Assembly: GCA_017935675.1 (NCBI GenBank)
Contig: JAGBHE010000064.1
Span: 62,001 to 126,000 of the forward strand
Length of the DNA: 64,000 nt
Source of the DNA: Clostridia bacterium
GTDB taxonomy: Bacteria; Bacillota; Clostridia; UBA1381
Direction of reading: 5' to 3'
Part shown: piece after piece, positions 10,912 through 20,431 of the stretch
Numbering within the stretch: position 1 is the first letter of the stretch
Layout of the letters: each line of letters begins with the position of its first letter
Made by a program: the position numbers and the translations under genes
The notes under the pieces: generated by a model
Database searches by the model: none
Seen by the model: only the letters and a program-made list of their open reading frames with translations
Told to the model about the DNA's origin: nothing

Positions 10912-10940
10912 TTGTTATTTTTAAGATAATGTGTTATGAT
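10912..10940 (+). promoter_or_regulatory. Sigma-A-type promoter with extended -10
   Basis: TTGTTA at 10912-10917 and TATGAT at 10935-10940 are separated by exactly 17 nt, and the -10 is preceded by TGT (extended -10). The start codon of the GrpB-family gene follows 44 nt downstream. This gives that gene its own transcription start inside the polysaccharide locus. Confidence 0.7.
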
Positions 10941-10984
10941 ATGTATGACTGTTAAAATAAATTATATCCCGGAGAATTGAGCAG

Positions 10985-11560
10985 ATGAGAAAGAAGATAT
11001 CAGATATGACATTGGAAGAATTGTGGGAGCTGTTCCCGATTTTTCTTGTCGAACACAAGAACAGCTGGAAAGATTATTACCTTGAAATGGAAGAACGCAT
11101 TCGCTCCGAATTAGCTGAAATTCAAATTGTCAGAGTGAGCCATATCGGCAGCACAGCGATTAATAATATCCGTGCAAAAGATATTGTTGATATTTTGCTG
11201 GAGGTTGCACACACGGAAAGGCTTGAAAATGCCGCAAAGCGTATTGAAGAGATGGGTTTTGTAAAAATGTCTTTTTCGGAGGGCCGATATTCTTTTAACA
11301 TAGGCTATACGGAAGAAGGCTTTGCAGATAAGGTGTATCATTTACATCTTCGCTATGACGGTGATAATGATGAACTGTATTTCAGGGATTATATGAATGA
11401 ACATCCTCAGTATGCCAAAGAGTACGAATGCCTTAAAATGGATTTGCAGAAAAAATATGAGCACGACAGAGATGGCTATACGAATGCCAAAACTGAGTTT
11501 GTAAAGAAATATACCGCAGAGGCAAAGAAGAAATACACAGATAGATTTATCGGTAAGTGA
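10985..11560 (+). CDS. GrpB-family (UPF0157) nucleotidyltransferase-fold protein
   Basis: A 191-residue soluble protein. The stretch HIGSTAINNIRAKDIVDIL matches the GrpB signature HIGSTAVPGLxAKPIIDI. It holds the GS and D-x-x-D elements of the nucleotidyltransferase fold, and HLRYDGDNDELYFRDYMNEH matches the later conserved part. Length fits the family (about 170-190). GGAG at 10971-10974 sits 10 nt before the ATG. The biochemical role of the family is poorly defined. It is bracketed by its own promoter and terminator, so it is an independent unit and not part of glycan use. Confidence 0.9.
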   Translation: MRKKISDMTLEELWELFPIFLVEHKNSWKDYYLEMEERIRSELAEIQIVRVSHIGSTAINNIRAKDIVDILLEVAHTERLENAAKRIEEMGFVKMSFSEGRYSFNIGYTEEGFADKVYHLHLRYDGDNDELYFRDYMNEHPQYAKEYECLKMDLQKKYEHDRDGYTNAKTEFVKKYTAEAKKKYTDRFIGK

Positions 11561-11631
11561 CGATGAAATATACACTATTATGAAGGCATACGGATTTGGA
11601 CCTTAACACAGCTTAACAATGATAAATGAAG

Positions 11632-11665
11632 ACGATGATTTCAGAAATGAGATTATCGTTTTTTT
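11632..11665 (+). terminator. Rho-independent terminator after the GrpB-family gene
   Basis: ACGATGATTTC (11632-11642) pairs with GAGATTATCGT (11649-11659) around a six-base loop, allowing two G-U pairs. A run of T follows directly (11659-11665). It separates the GrpB-family unit from the next operon. Confidence 0.7.
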
Positions 11666-11805
11666 ATCCGAAAACTTAGGTAAGGGGCTGTATCTTTTAA
11701 AATTAATCAGGATTTATAATAAATCATATCGGATTTTTTAGATGTTTTTTTTAAATAAATGTGGTAAAATTTATTATGTAGAATAAACAAGAAAGGAATA
11801 CAAAA
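11666..11805 (+). promoter_or_regulatory. Candidate promoter region for the 11806 operon
   Basis: TAAAAT at 11765-11770 preceded by TGG is a fair extended -10 located 35 nt before the GTG start; the -35 (ATGTTT, 11742-11747) is weak. Further upstream lies a short perfect inverted repeat, GATTTA-TAA-TAAATC (11711-11725), which contains TATAAT and could be an operator or a second -10. The assignment rests on pattern only. Nothing coding is seen between 11561 and 11805. Confidence 0.4.
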
Positions 11806-14800
11806 GTGGCAGGCATGAAGATAAAAGTGAACAAAAATGTGATTTCAGCTTTTATGGCGTTTCAGGTAATGATGCAGTGTGTATATGTCGGCGCTGCCGC
11901 GGAAAACGACATGCACATATTCAGATGTACTGAAAATGCTGCACCCGGAGAGGTGTTCAATATTTACGGATGTAATCTTTGGGGCGAAATGTCAGTTTAC
12001 GGAACACCTCCCGATGACGAGAACAGCATTGTAAAATTCGGCATAGTCAACACTGACGAGGACGGTGATTTTATCACTGTGAAATTTCCTGCTCAGGCTG
12101 CGCCGGGACAATATAGCCTATGGATAAACAACGGTGTTTCAAATACGGAGAAAATCACTTTAAATGCTCCGAAGCCTCAATGGCTTGAATATCCAAAATG
12201 CGCAAAGGGAGAGAGCGTCCGTATTTTCGGAAGAAATCTGATGCCTGAGGAGTTCGGCTCCGGCGAGAGGGCGTCAGTCAGATTTACAAACGGCGCGGAG
12301 GTTTATTATCCGTCAATTACGGAGGTAAATCCGTTTGCGATTACGGTGCAGCCCGATTATGACATTCCGACAGGCAGCTATAAGGTTGAAGTGAGCAACG
12401 GAAATAATATCTGGAAATCACTTGAATATATTGAGTACGGTGAAAATATAGAGGTTGTAAATCCTGTAAATGACATAATGTCTCTCAATGTCTGGTGGGC
12501 GGATAATTTCAAATGGAACAGCATTACGACATTAAATGCTGAGCCGGGTGAGGATATAACGAGCAGACTGCAGGAGGCAATTTATAACGCACATAATTCC
12601 GGCGGCGGTGTGGTGGTTATACCCGAAGGAACATTTTATACCGGTTCAATTGCAGTAAGGGATAATGTAATTATCAGAGGCTCAGGCAAGGATAAAACCT
12701 ATCTGGTATATGATGCTGACGGAGGCACGGTAATAATAGGGCAGTGGATATATGGCGGAAATGTTGGAATATGCGATCTGAGTATCTCCATAGCGGATGA
12801 GAATTCATGGAAAAAGTATCCTGGAAGCGTAATTTGGATTAAAGGTGACGAGGACGTAACAAAACAGATATTTATTAAGAATTGTTCATTTAAAATGCCT
12901 ATGATGCCGCGCTGGAACGGTCAGACAGTTCCTAACAATTCTTCAAACATTGACGGTGATACCATAAAATGTACAGATGATGGAATCTGCATGCCGATAT
13001 TTGTAAGTGCATCATCCGATGTAATTATAGAGGGGTGTGATATTGAGGGTTATCTTTGCGGACCGTGGATTGACCATACAGGAGGAAAATACATACGGGT
13101 TTCGGACTGCAGAACAAAAACTACTGCGGGAAATATGCATATTGCAGGCTCATGTACGGTTGCGGAGAATAATACGGTTATTACTGATACGGCGATTGCG
13201 GAAAACCCATATGATTATAACTCATCAGGTATTGTAGCACGGGGACCGTCATTTATTGCAGGAAATGTAATTGAAGGTGCCGGAAGGGACGGACATAATG
13301 ACGGAGAAGCGATTTTTGCCGAGAATGCAGGAGCGCCTCCCGGATGCTATGGAAAGGTTGTAGGTGCCGGCACAAAAAGCATTCAGATAAATCCAACGGA
13401 CTATGACAATGAATTTGATATCAATAACCCGCTTTGGGGGCAATGGCATATACTTATTACATCGGGAAAAGGAACAGGGCAGTACAGAGTGATTAACGGC
13501 ATGGAAAGAGCTGCCGGAGGGATAACCTTTGATATAGACAGGGAATGGGATATTGTTCCGGATGCAGAAAGCGAAGCAGTTGTAATACTTCCTTCAAAGG
13601 GTGTTACATTATACCAAAATACCGCAAAGAACTGCGCAAAGGGTTTTTGGTTCTATCATGACTGTATAGACTCTGTTATGTATGGAAATACGTCAATTGA
13701 TTCTTCGGGATGCTTAGTGCGTTCGCAAAAAGGCGATACATTAGCAGTTTCATATTTTAATCAAATGATAAAAAATAACGTGGAGGGCGTATCAAAGAAA
13801 TCAGGAAGCTCTGCAATCGGTGAAGAAGCTGTTTTATGGGTTGATGAGGATGTACTCGGACACCAAAGCTACGGAAGTGTAATCAGCGAAAATACATATA
13901 AGGGCAATGCCGAATCAATTGTTGTACCCGATGTCCTCGACTGCGGACATATTGACGGTATTTATCTCGGTCATGCGAACAGAATAGAAATGCTGAGTGA
14001 TGAAGCCGTAAAGGGCGGAATTATTACAGATAACACTATTGAAGACAGCAGATGCGGAATTACAGTCGGCGGGAGTATATATCCGAAGACGTGGTTTTTC
14101 AGCAATTCGTTTTTATCGGAGGGAACTAAGGAGGTTGTACTCAGCGGCAACAATTTTAAAAATGTAGAAAAAGAGTATGTGTATACACTCGGTGACGGAC
14201 TTATTGACAGTGAAAGCCTTGTTGTATCGCATAACAACGCTGCAACCGGAATAGAGGCAGACGTTGAAAGAGGAAATGTCCTTACCGCAAAAGTCGATTT
14301 GAGAAACGTCAGCGAGGAAAAGGAAAAATTCCGTATGATACTTGCTGCATATTCGGACGGCTGTCTTGCAGAGGTGTCGGGGGGAGAAACAGTTGATATC
14401 CCTCTTGGCAGTAAGGGAACAGTTTCGGCAAGCATTGATTTGACTTCCTATTGGAATGAGAAAATGTGTTTAAAAGCATTTATTTGGGACATGGATACAC
14501 TGATACCTTGTACCACATCATTTTCGATAAATCCCTTTGGCGATGATGCTCTTTATAAAAGAGAAGTTGTCATATTCGGAAATGCAGGCTCTCAATACGC
14601 CGGGAAAAACGTTATGGCAATTGTAACAGGACCGAATGCAGAGAAAATATCGGGAGAAGACATCATTTATATGAATCAGACCGGAATTAAACAGGACGGA
14701 GCTTACAGCTTTACATTTAAAATGTATGATGATGCAGGCTACAGGGTGTTTGTAAATTACGGTGCCGGTAATGTGATGAGAAGCGTCGACAAGGCATACA

Positions 14801-14847
14801 GTGCAGTTGAATTTGTAAATATCTCGTTGGAAACGAGTGAAAATTAA
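11806..14847 (+). CDS. Secreted Ig-like/right-handed beta-helix protein (pectate-lyase superfamily)
   Basis: About 1013 residues. GTG start: AAGGA at 11793-11797 is 8 nt upstream, while the next ATG (11815) is 17 nt away. The signal peptide ends near GAAA. Two TIG/Ig-like domains (about 33-118 and 118-210) precede a beta-helix (about 215-800) that begins ITSRLQEAIYNAHNSGGGVV, the pattern of Pectate_lyase_3 proteins. Within the helix, NDGEAIFAENAG and a GKGTGQYRVI...DREWDIVPD insert are shared with the gene at 28432. The tail holds the ~90-residue FIWDMDTLIP module (809-912) and a small domain starting VVIFGNAGSQYAGK (921-1000), which recurs in the next gene. Likely a surface or secreted glycan-active protein; no catalytic residues assigned. 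Confidence 0.85.
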   Translation: MAGMKIKVNKNVISAFMAFQVMMQCVYVGAAAENDMHIFRCTENAAPGEVFNIYGCNLWGEMSVYGTPPDDENSIVKFGIVNTDEDGDFITVKFPAQAAPGQYSLWINNGVSNTEKITLNAPKPQWLEYPKCAKGESVRIFGRNLMPEEFGSGERASVRFTNGAEVYYPSITEVNPFAITVQPDYDIPTGSYKVEVSNGNNIWKSLEYIEYGENIEVVNPVNDIMSLNVWWADNFKWNSITTLNAEPGEDITSRLQEAIYNAHNSGGGVVVIPEGTFYTGSIAVRDNVIIRGSGKDKTYLVYDADGGTVIIGQWIYGGNVGICDLSISIADENSWKKYPGSVIWIKGDEDVTKQIFIKNCSFKMPMMPRWNGQTVPNNSSNIDGDTIKCTDDGICMPIFVSASSDVIIEGCDIEGYLCGPWIDHTGGKYIRVSDCRTKTTAGNMHIAGSCTVAENNTVITDTAIAENPYDYNSSGIVARGPSFIAGNVIEGAGRDGHNDGEAIFAENAGAPPGCYGKVVGAGTKSIQINPTDYDNEFDINNPLWGQWHILITSGKGTGQYRVINGMERAAGGITFDIDREWDIVPDAESEAVVILPSKGVTLYQNTAKNCAKGFWFYHDCIDSVMYGNTSIDSSGCLVRSQKGDTLAVSYFNQMIKNNVEGVSKKSGSSAIGEEAVLWVDEDVLGHQSYGSVISENTYKGNAESIVVPDVLDCGHIDGIYLGHANRIEMLSDEAVKGGIITDNTIEDSRCGITVGGSIYPKTWFFSNSFLSEGTKEVVLSGNNFKNVEKEYVYTLGDGLIDSESLVVSHNNAATGIEADVERGNVLTAKVDLRNVSEEKEKFRMILAAYSDGCLAEVSGGETVDIPLGSKGTVSASIDLTSYWNEKMCLKAFIWDMDTLIPCTTSFSINPFGDDALYKREVVIFGNAGSQYAGKNVMAIVTGPNAEKISGEDIIYMNQTGIKQDGAYSFTFKMYDDAGYRVFVNYGAGNVMRSVDKAYSAVEFVNISLETSEN

Positions 14848-14866
14848 ATTAAAAGGAGGATTTTTT

Positions 14867-16402
14867 TTGAAAAATAAAAAACTGAAGCGAATAGTGTCTG
14901 CTATAATATGCGCTGCTGCTTTTTCACAGCTTGGTGTATATTCTGAAGCAGCAGGCATAAATCGTGCGCAGTCGTGCAGGAGCAGCGTGATAATTGAGGG
15001 TGATGCCGGTGAAGCATATGCAAATAAGGAGATAATGCTTATGCTGTTAAAAGCAGCAGCCTCGGACAATGTAACAGCGGATGATGTATTGTATATGAAT
15101 ATGATACACACAGACGCATCGGGGAAATATGAGCTTAAGACAGATTTGATGAATGAAGAGGATGCTGTTGTATATGTGAATTACAATGGGGAAAACCTTA
15201 CAAGGACTGTTGATACTGCAAAGAAGATTACAGAGATTTCAGACTTTTCTATTTCATTTGATACTAAAGGAGGTGTAACCGAGGCAAAGGCTGCTGTTAA
15301 GGATAAGTTCGGAGCGCAGTCATACGGCTCATATGATCTGAGACTGGCAGTTGCATTTTATAACGAGAGCGGAAGAATGATCGGCATTAATTTCTCCGAC
15401 AAAAAATCTGTTGAGTTAAGCGAGGCTGAGGCTATTATTGATGTCAGCGCAAAATGTCCGGACGGCGCAGTGCTTGCAAAATGTTTTATATGGCAGAGTA
15501 TTGAAAGCATGATTCCTCTTTATGCTTCACAAGACTACAACCTAAGACGTGAGATTGCCTGCTTGGGAGACAGTCTGACAGCCGGCGCCGGAGCGTCGTC
15601 ACCGAATAAAACATATCCCGGAGTTTTACAAGCCTTGATAGGTGACAAACAGACCGTACATAATTATGGAGTGGGCGGAGAAAGTGCCGCAACAATTGCT
15701 GCAAGACAGGGAGGTATTGAGTGGACAACAGAAAGCTTTACAATTCCTGCCGGAACGCAAGGCGTACCCGTTGTGTTTAACAAGTTTAACGGCAATCTTA
15801 TTTACCCATTATGGCAGGGAACAGAAGAGACTTCAGCTATAAACCCATGTACAATAAACGGTGTTGAAGGGAAATTAAGCCACGATGCACAGGGTGTGTA
15901 TTATTTTACAAGGACAACAGCCGGAGAGGCGGTTGATGTACCTGCCGGAACAAAAATCATTACCAGATTATCAAAGGAATGCGCTGACGACGTTCTTGTA
16001 ATAAATATCGGGACGAACGGCGGATATGGCATGAATGACAATAACTTTGATATAGATCCGCTTGTTTTCATACATAAGAAAATGGTCGCCAACGCCTCTC
16101 AGTATTTAATAGTTGTTTACTCTGTAAACATGAGAAATTATGTAAAGGATGATATTAAGGAGGCTTTGGGCAGGGAATTCGGAGAGCATGCGCTTCTTTT
16201 GGACGATTATTTCAGAAGCGAGCAGGCGTTAATTGATGCAGGGATTACACCGTCGGCCGATGACCTCAAATCAATTTCGGAGGGTATGATTCCGCAAAGC
16301 TTATTGTCAGACGGACTTCATTGGAATGATGCAGGATACAGATTGCTGGCAGCCAAGGTTTATGAAAAGCTTATTGAGCTTAAATATGTAAGTGCAGATT
16401 GA
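14867..16402 (+). CDS. Secreted SGNH/GDSL esterase with two N-terminal accessory domains
   Basis: About 511 residues. I start it at TTG 14867 because a full AAGGAGGA site (14853-14860) sits 6 nt upstream; the GTG at 14837 would lie before that site. A signal peptide is followed by a GDAGEAYANKE domain (~38-122), related to the C-terminus of the upstream product. Next come the recurring FIWQSIESMIP module (~123-225) and an SGNH hydrolase domain (~229-510). The catalytic Ser is in GDSLT (S236), INIGTNGGYG resembles block III, and DGLHWNDAG supplies Asp482 and His485. Such enzymes in pectin loci remove acetyl groups from rhamnogalacturonan or related glycans; the exact ester is inferred. The upstream gene ends 19 nt earlier, so the two are probably cotranscribed. 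Confidence 0.85.
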   Translation: MKNKKLKRIVSAIICAAAFSQLGVYSEAAGINRAQSCRSSVIIEGDAGEAYANKEIMLMLLKAAASDNVTADDVLYMNMIHTDASGKYELKTDLMNEEDAVVYVNYNGENLTRTVDTAKKITEISDFSISFDTKGGVTEAKAAVKDKFGAQSYGSYDLRLAVAFYNESGRMIGINFSDKKSVELSEAEAIIDVSAKCPDGAVLAKCFIWQSIESMIPLYASQDYNLRREIACLGDSLTAGAGASSPNKTYPGVLQALIGDKQTVHNYGVGGESAATIAARQGGIEWTTESFTIPAGTQGVPVVFNKFNGNLIYPLWQGTEETSAINPCTINGVEGKLSHDAQGVYYFTRTTAGEAVDVPAGTKIITRLSKECADDVLVINIGTNGGYGMNDNNFDIDPLVFIHKKMVANASQYLIVVYSVNMRNYVKDDIKEALGREFGEHALLLDDYFRSEQALIDAGITPSADDLKSISEGMIPQSLLSDGLHWNDAGYRLLAAKVYEKLIELKYVSAD

Positions 16403-16424
16403 TACAGAAAGGAAGGAAATAATT

Positions 16425-18452
16425 ATGTATAATAAAATGAAAAAAATAACGGCTGTATTATTATCGGCTGCAATGTCGGGAATTGCTTCGCTTTCTTTGA
16501 CTGCAGCGGCAGAAAACGCATTCGGTGATTTTTACTGTTTTACCTTTGAAAACGGAAACAATCCTGGTATTGAAGCTGTCAGCTATGATGTTGTGAGCGG
16601 ATATTGCAGTGAAAGCGCCGTAAAAATCGTCGGGGATGATTACGGCGAAAATGAAGCTGTATCAGGTGTTTTCTGCGATGCGACACTTAAAAGCGGAAAG
16701 ACATATACAGTAAGCGCAAAAATAAAGCCTGTTAATATATCAATGTCAAATCTCAATGATTATATACATCTTGTTACAACAATAGCAGGACTTGAGTATT
16801 ACTGGTATCCTAAAACCGTTGAGTTAGGTGACGGATGGTATGAGCTCAGCTTTGATATTACAAGAAATTCAGAGAATGAATATGAGTCGGGTCTTATTTT
16901 CTTAAGAAGCGGTGTAAATAACTTCCAAGCTGTTATAGACGATTTTACTGTCCTGCCAAAGGGTATTGCAGGAAGCAGCGGAGGCGGTGCAATTACATAT
17001 AATTATAAGCTTGATGATAATAACACATATAACCTGACTGCGAACGGCACATTTGAAAGAGAAATGATGTATCAGCCCGGATACGGCAATGAAGGCGCTG
17101 CGTGGAAGCTTTCAGTGCCGGAAAATGCCGCGGGCGCTGCCGATCTTTACACAACAATGAAGTTCACAACGAACACCGATTATAAATTCAGTATGAAGAT
17201 AAAGTCTCTTTCGGAAAATATATTTGTAACCGACACAAGCTGGACATTCTTTATGCAGGCATCTCCAAATCATTTATATAATACTTTAAATGCCACAGCT
17301 ATCGGAGACGGATGGTATTTGCTTGAAAGCAATATATTTAACGTTCCGGGAGACGGAAGTGATGTGGATATTCCAATCAGCATAAGAATGTGGAATGCAG
17401 AAAACCATCACGGTTTTATAGTTTTGGTTGATGATATTAAATTAGATGTGATTAAAGATGAAGCTATCGGTTATAAAGTAAATTTTGACAGTAACGGTGA
17501 CGGAGGAGTTCTTCACCCGAATGCAGGCTGTGCAGTATCTGTAGTATCTCCCGGCATTGACGGAGCAGGATATGCATGGAGAGTTACTGCTTCGGCAAGT
17601 GAGCCGGGACAAATGGCAGATTTATATACAGGTGATTTATCACTTACGGTAGGTGCACAGTATACATACAGCATTAAAATGAAGATTGAAGAAGGCTCAT
17701 GGGATGATGTTGCAATGAAGATGATTATCAACGGCAGCGGTGACTACCGTGAATTGCAGCTTACCCGCCATGATATAGGCAACGGATGGACAGAATTTTC
17801 AGTACCCTTTACTCTGACAGGTGAGGGAGCGGTAACAAGCAGGCAGTTTATTCTTCGTATGCAGGAGGCAACGGTTACATTTACTGCGGATGATTGGCAG
17901 ATAACCGCGGATGAGAAGCCGGACTCATCAGGCTTGAACGGCAGCGGCTCAGTTGGCAGCGCACTTACATACAGCTTGCCGGAGGGTGATTTTTACTGTA
18001 TGGTAATGGGGTCGAAGGATGAAATCGGATGGGGTATGCTGCACAGCGGAATTGCTTCGGGTACAGCTCAGTATGTTGTTAAAGAATCGGATATGGGGAA
18101 ATATATCAGATTTGTAATTGTGTCGGCGGAGGAAGAATCACAAATTATAGATTACGGTAAAAGGATTTCGGGATTAAGTGTTAAGCTGCCGGAAGCGTGG
18201 TCTGATAATATTGCTCCGACAGTAGAGTGTTCGGCTGATATTGACGGGACATACATGGTTGCTGTTGCAGCATATAACAATACAGGTGACATGGTTAACA
18301 TAAATCTTTATACATACAGTAACAGCTTGGGACTTAAGGCAAACGGACGCATAAATAATGTGCCGGCAAACGCTGTTTCCGTCAGAGCATTTGTTTTTGA
18401 ATCCTTTGACAATATTCAGCCTTGCTGTGATTATGCGGAGTTGAAGAAATAA
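16425..18452 (+). CDS. Secreted protein with three CBM4/9-like repeats
   Basis: About 675 residues; ATG 16425 is 8 nt after AAAGGAAGG. A signal peptide ends near TAAAENA. Three successive beta-sandwich repeats (about 32-180, 192-343, 347-498) each run from an aromatic entry strand through a conserved DGWYELSF, DGWYLLES or NGWTEFSV turn to a final DDFTVLP, DDIKLDV or DDWQITA strand, the pattern of CBM4/9-type binding modules. An Ig-like domain (~509-585, GKYIRFVIVSAEE) and the C-terminal FVFESFDNIQP module (592-675) follow. No catalytic domain is visible, so it is probably a polysaccharide-binding accessory protein. The last two domains match a pair inside the esterase at 33624. Confidence 0.75.
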   Translation: MYNKMKKITAVLLSAAMSGIASLSLTAAAENAFGDFYCFTFENGNNPGIEAVSYDVVSGYCSESAVKIVGDDYGENEAVSGVFCDATLKSGKTYTVSAKIKPVNISMSNLNDYIHLVTTIAGLEYYWYPKTVELGDGWYELSFDITRNSENEYESGLIFLRSGVNNFQAVIDDFTVLPKGIAGSSGGGAITYNYKLDDNNTYNLTANGTFEREMMYQPGYGNEGAAWKLSVPENAAGAADLYTTMKFTTNTDYKFSMKIKSLSENIFVTDTSWTFFMQASPNHLYNTLNATAIGDGWYLLESNIFNVPGDGSDVDIPISIRMWNAENHHGFIVLVDDIKLDVIKDEAIGYKVNFDSNGDGGVLHPNAGCAVSVVSPGIDGAGYAWRVTASASEPGQMADLYTGDLSLTVGAQYTYSIKMKIEEGSWDDVAMKMIINGSGDYRELQLTRHDIGNGWTEFSVPFTLTGEGAVTSRQFILRMQEATVTFTADDWQITADEKPDSSGLNGSGSVGSALTYSLPEGDFYCMVMGSKDEIGWGMLHSGIASGTAQYVVKESDMGKYIRFVIVSAEEESQIIDYGKRISGLSVKLPEAWSDNIAPTVECSADIDGTYMVAVAAYNNTGDMVNINLYTYSNSLGLKANGRINNVPANAVSVRAFVFESFDNIQPCCDYAELKK

Positions 18453-18464
18453 GATATATTAATA

Positions 18465-18502
18465 TTCGATATATTGCGGCAATCATGCCGCAATATATCG
18501 AA
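18465..18502. promoter_or_regulatory. 38-nt perfect palindrome between binding protein and importer genes
   Basis: TTCGATATATTGCGGCA (18465-18481) and its exact reverse complement (18486-18502) flank the loop ATCA, giving a 17-bp perfect stem. No T-run follows on either strand, so it is not a standard terminator. The AAGGAG site of the permease gene begins 7 nt later. It could be an mRNA-protecting or processing hairpin that sets different levels for flanking genes, or a DNA operator. Confidence 0.75.
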
Positions 18503-18521
18503 ATAAATAAGGAGATACGTT

Positions 18522-19469
18522 TTGAAACAGGTGACATTAGATAATAAAAAGGCAGCGGGCGGCGAAAGGTTGTCTTTTAAGTATATAAAAAAACGGTTAA
18601 GCTTTTATATTATGCTGATTCCCGGCTTATTGGCGGTTTTCGTGTTCAGCTATTGCACGATGCCGGGAATTTTAATGGCATTTCAGGATTATGATTTTGT
18701 AAAAGGTTTTTTTGGCAGCGAGTGGGTTGGTTTCAGGCATATACATGATATATTTACAATGACTACTTACAGGACCGCCATAATAAATACCATAGTGCTG
18801 AACACTGTAACAATACTCATATCATTTTCGCTTCCGATAATATTTGCGTTGCTCCTGAATGAAATCCGTGACGGGATTGCTAAAAAGAGTATGCAGACTA
18901 TAAGCTACCTGCCGCATTTTCTGTCTTGGGTATCAATCGTGGCTATCACGTACAGCTTGTTTGCCCGTGACGGATTTATTAATGATCTGCGCGTTCTTTT
19001 GCTGGGACAGGGAACGGAAAGAATAATGTTTATGGCTCAGCCCCGGAATTTTGTGCCTATATATATCGGACTTTACATCTGGCAGTCTTTAGGCTGGGAT
19101 TCGGTTATATATTTAGCGGCTATATCGGGAGTTGACCAACAGTTATATGAGGCTGTAAAAATTGACGGCGGAAACAGATTCAGTCAGGTTATACACGTGA
19201 CCCTGCCTTCCATTCTTCCTACAATAATCGTATTGTTTATACTGAAAATGGGAACCATGTTTGCCGATAATTTTGATTTGGTATTTGGATTACAGAATGC
19301 TTACGTTGATTTTGAAGTTATATCAACTGTTGTTTACAAAAGCGGTATAAAACAGGCAAACTATTCAATGGCAACTGCAATGGGTCTGATTCAGGGTGTG
19401 TTCGGATTTATTCTTATGGCGGCTGTAAACGTTGCTTCAAGAAAAATAAGCGAAGTATCGCTTTGGTAA
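18522..19469 (+). CDS. LplB-type carbohydrate ABC transporter permease (cassette A)
   Basis: A 315-residue inner-membrane permease of the LplB/YteP group that imports complex oligosaccharides. TTG start with AAGGAG 7 nt upstream. After a charged N-terminus the first membrane segment (LIPGLLAVFVFSYCTMPGIL) is followed by the family hallmark FQDYDF and GSEWVGFRHI. Several further hydrophobic segments follow, along with the EAA loop EAVKIDGGNRFSQVIHVTLP that contacts the ATPase. It pairs with the permease 15 nt downstream and the lipoprotein after it. No ATPase gene is adjacent, as is usual for this family. Confidence 0.93.
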   Translation: MKQVTLDNKKAAGGERLSFKYIKKRLSFYIMLIPGLLAVFVFSYCTMPGILMAFQDYDFVKGFFGSEWVGFRHIHDIFTMTTYRTAIINTIVLNTVTILISFSLPIIFALLLNEIRDGIAKKSMQTISYLPHFLSWVSIVAITYSLFARDGFINDLRVLLLGQGTERIMFMAQPRNFVPIYIGLYIWQSLGWDSVIYLAAISGVDQQLYEAVKIDGGNRFSQVIHVTLPSILPTIIVLFILKMGTMFADNFDLVFGLQNAYVDFEVISTVVYKSGIKQANYSMATAMGLIQGVFGFILMAAVNVASRKISEVSLW

Positions 19470-19484
19470 AGGAGGGTATCGGAT

Positions 19485-20381
19485 ATGAAAGATAAATCAG
19501 TTTCTTACAGAATTTTTTTGGCATTTGATTACATATTGCTTATTTCGCTTACGCTTATCTTTTTATTCCCGTATCTGAATATAATGGCGAAGGCATTCAA
19601 TGACAGTGCGGATACTGCTCTTGGCGGTTTGACATTTTATCCGCGCTCATTTACATTTCAGAATATTAAGACAATTCTTGGTGATAAATCAATCGTGAAC
19701 AGTGCGTTTATATCCGTGGCAAGAGTTGTTATAGGTACGCTTGTTGCTATTATTGTACAGTTTTTATCGGCGTATGCGCTGTCGGTGCAGGATTTGAAGG
19801 GAAGACGTGCGGTTTTGTTTTTTATGATGATACCCATGTTTTTTACGGGAGGACTTATTCCGCAATTTATTCTTTATTCAAAAATTAAGATAATTAATAC
19901 TTTTTGGGTTTATATATTGCCGTATTCTTTCAGCTTTTATAATATGGTAATTATACGGACATATATTAAAAGCCTGCCGCAGTCGCTGCTTGAGGCGGCG
20001 CGTCTTGACGGAGCGGGCGAATTCAGGATTCTCGTCAGAATTATCATTCCTTTATCAATGCCGGTAATTGCGACAGTTGTTCTTTGGCTTATGGTCGGGT
20101 ACTGGAATGACTGGTCAACCACCTTGTATTTTGTGACAAAAAAACGCTTGTTTACATTGCAGTATTTGCTTATGCAGGTTATTAACGAGAGTGAGAGAGT
20201 TCAGTCCCTTATACAGCAGGCTATTGAGCAGGGGCTTTCAGGTAATGTTAAGATACAGACAACGCCGGAATCACTTAAATCGGCACAGGTAATTGTAACA
20301 ACCCTGCCCATATTATGCGTTTATCCCTTCCTGCAGAAATACTTTATCAAGGGTGTAATGATCGGGTCGGTAAAGGAATAA
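19485..20381 (+). CDS. YtcP-type carbohydrate ABC transporter permease (cassette A)
   Basis: A 298-residue membrane protein, the second permease subunit. AAAGGAGGG lies just before its ATG. The N-terminal segment (ILLISLTLIFLFPYLNIMAKAFN), the FFTGGLIPQF-type region and the EAA loop EAARLDGAGEFRILVRIIIP match the LplC/YtcP group. The C-terminus ends YFIKGVMIGSVKE, the characteristic last helix of this subfamily. It should form a heterodimer with the upstream permease and use a shared ATPase encoded elsewhere. Confidence 0.93.
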   Translation: MKDKSVSYRIFLAFDYILLISLTLIFLFPYLNIMAKAFNDSADTALGGLTFYPRSFTFQNIKTILGDKSIVNSAFISVARVVIGTLVAIIVQFLSAYALSVQDLKGRRAVLFFMMIPMFFTGGLIPQFILYSKIKIINTFWVYILPYSFSFYNMVIIRTYIKSLPQSLLEAARLDGAGEFRILVRIIIPLSMPVIATVVLWLMVGYWNDWSTTLYFVTKKRLFTLQYLLMQVINESERVQSLIQQAIEQGLSGNVKIQTTPESLKSAQVIVTTLPILCVYPFLQKYFIKGVMIGSVKE

Positions 20382-20431
20382 ATTGCCGCAGAAGGTAGTT
20401 TAAAAAAATTTTTATTAAGGAGAAAAAAATT

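Noticed and set aside
14518..15111. A 197-codon minus-strand open frame across the 11806/14867 gene junction
   Set aside because: It overlaps the ends of two real genes and has no recognisable protein features.
18465..18502. Perfect hairpin as a Rho-independent terminator
   Set aside because: There is no T-run after the stem on either strand, and the importer operon has no clear new promoter after it.
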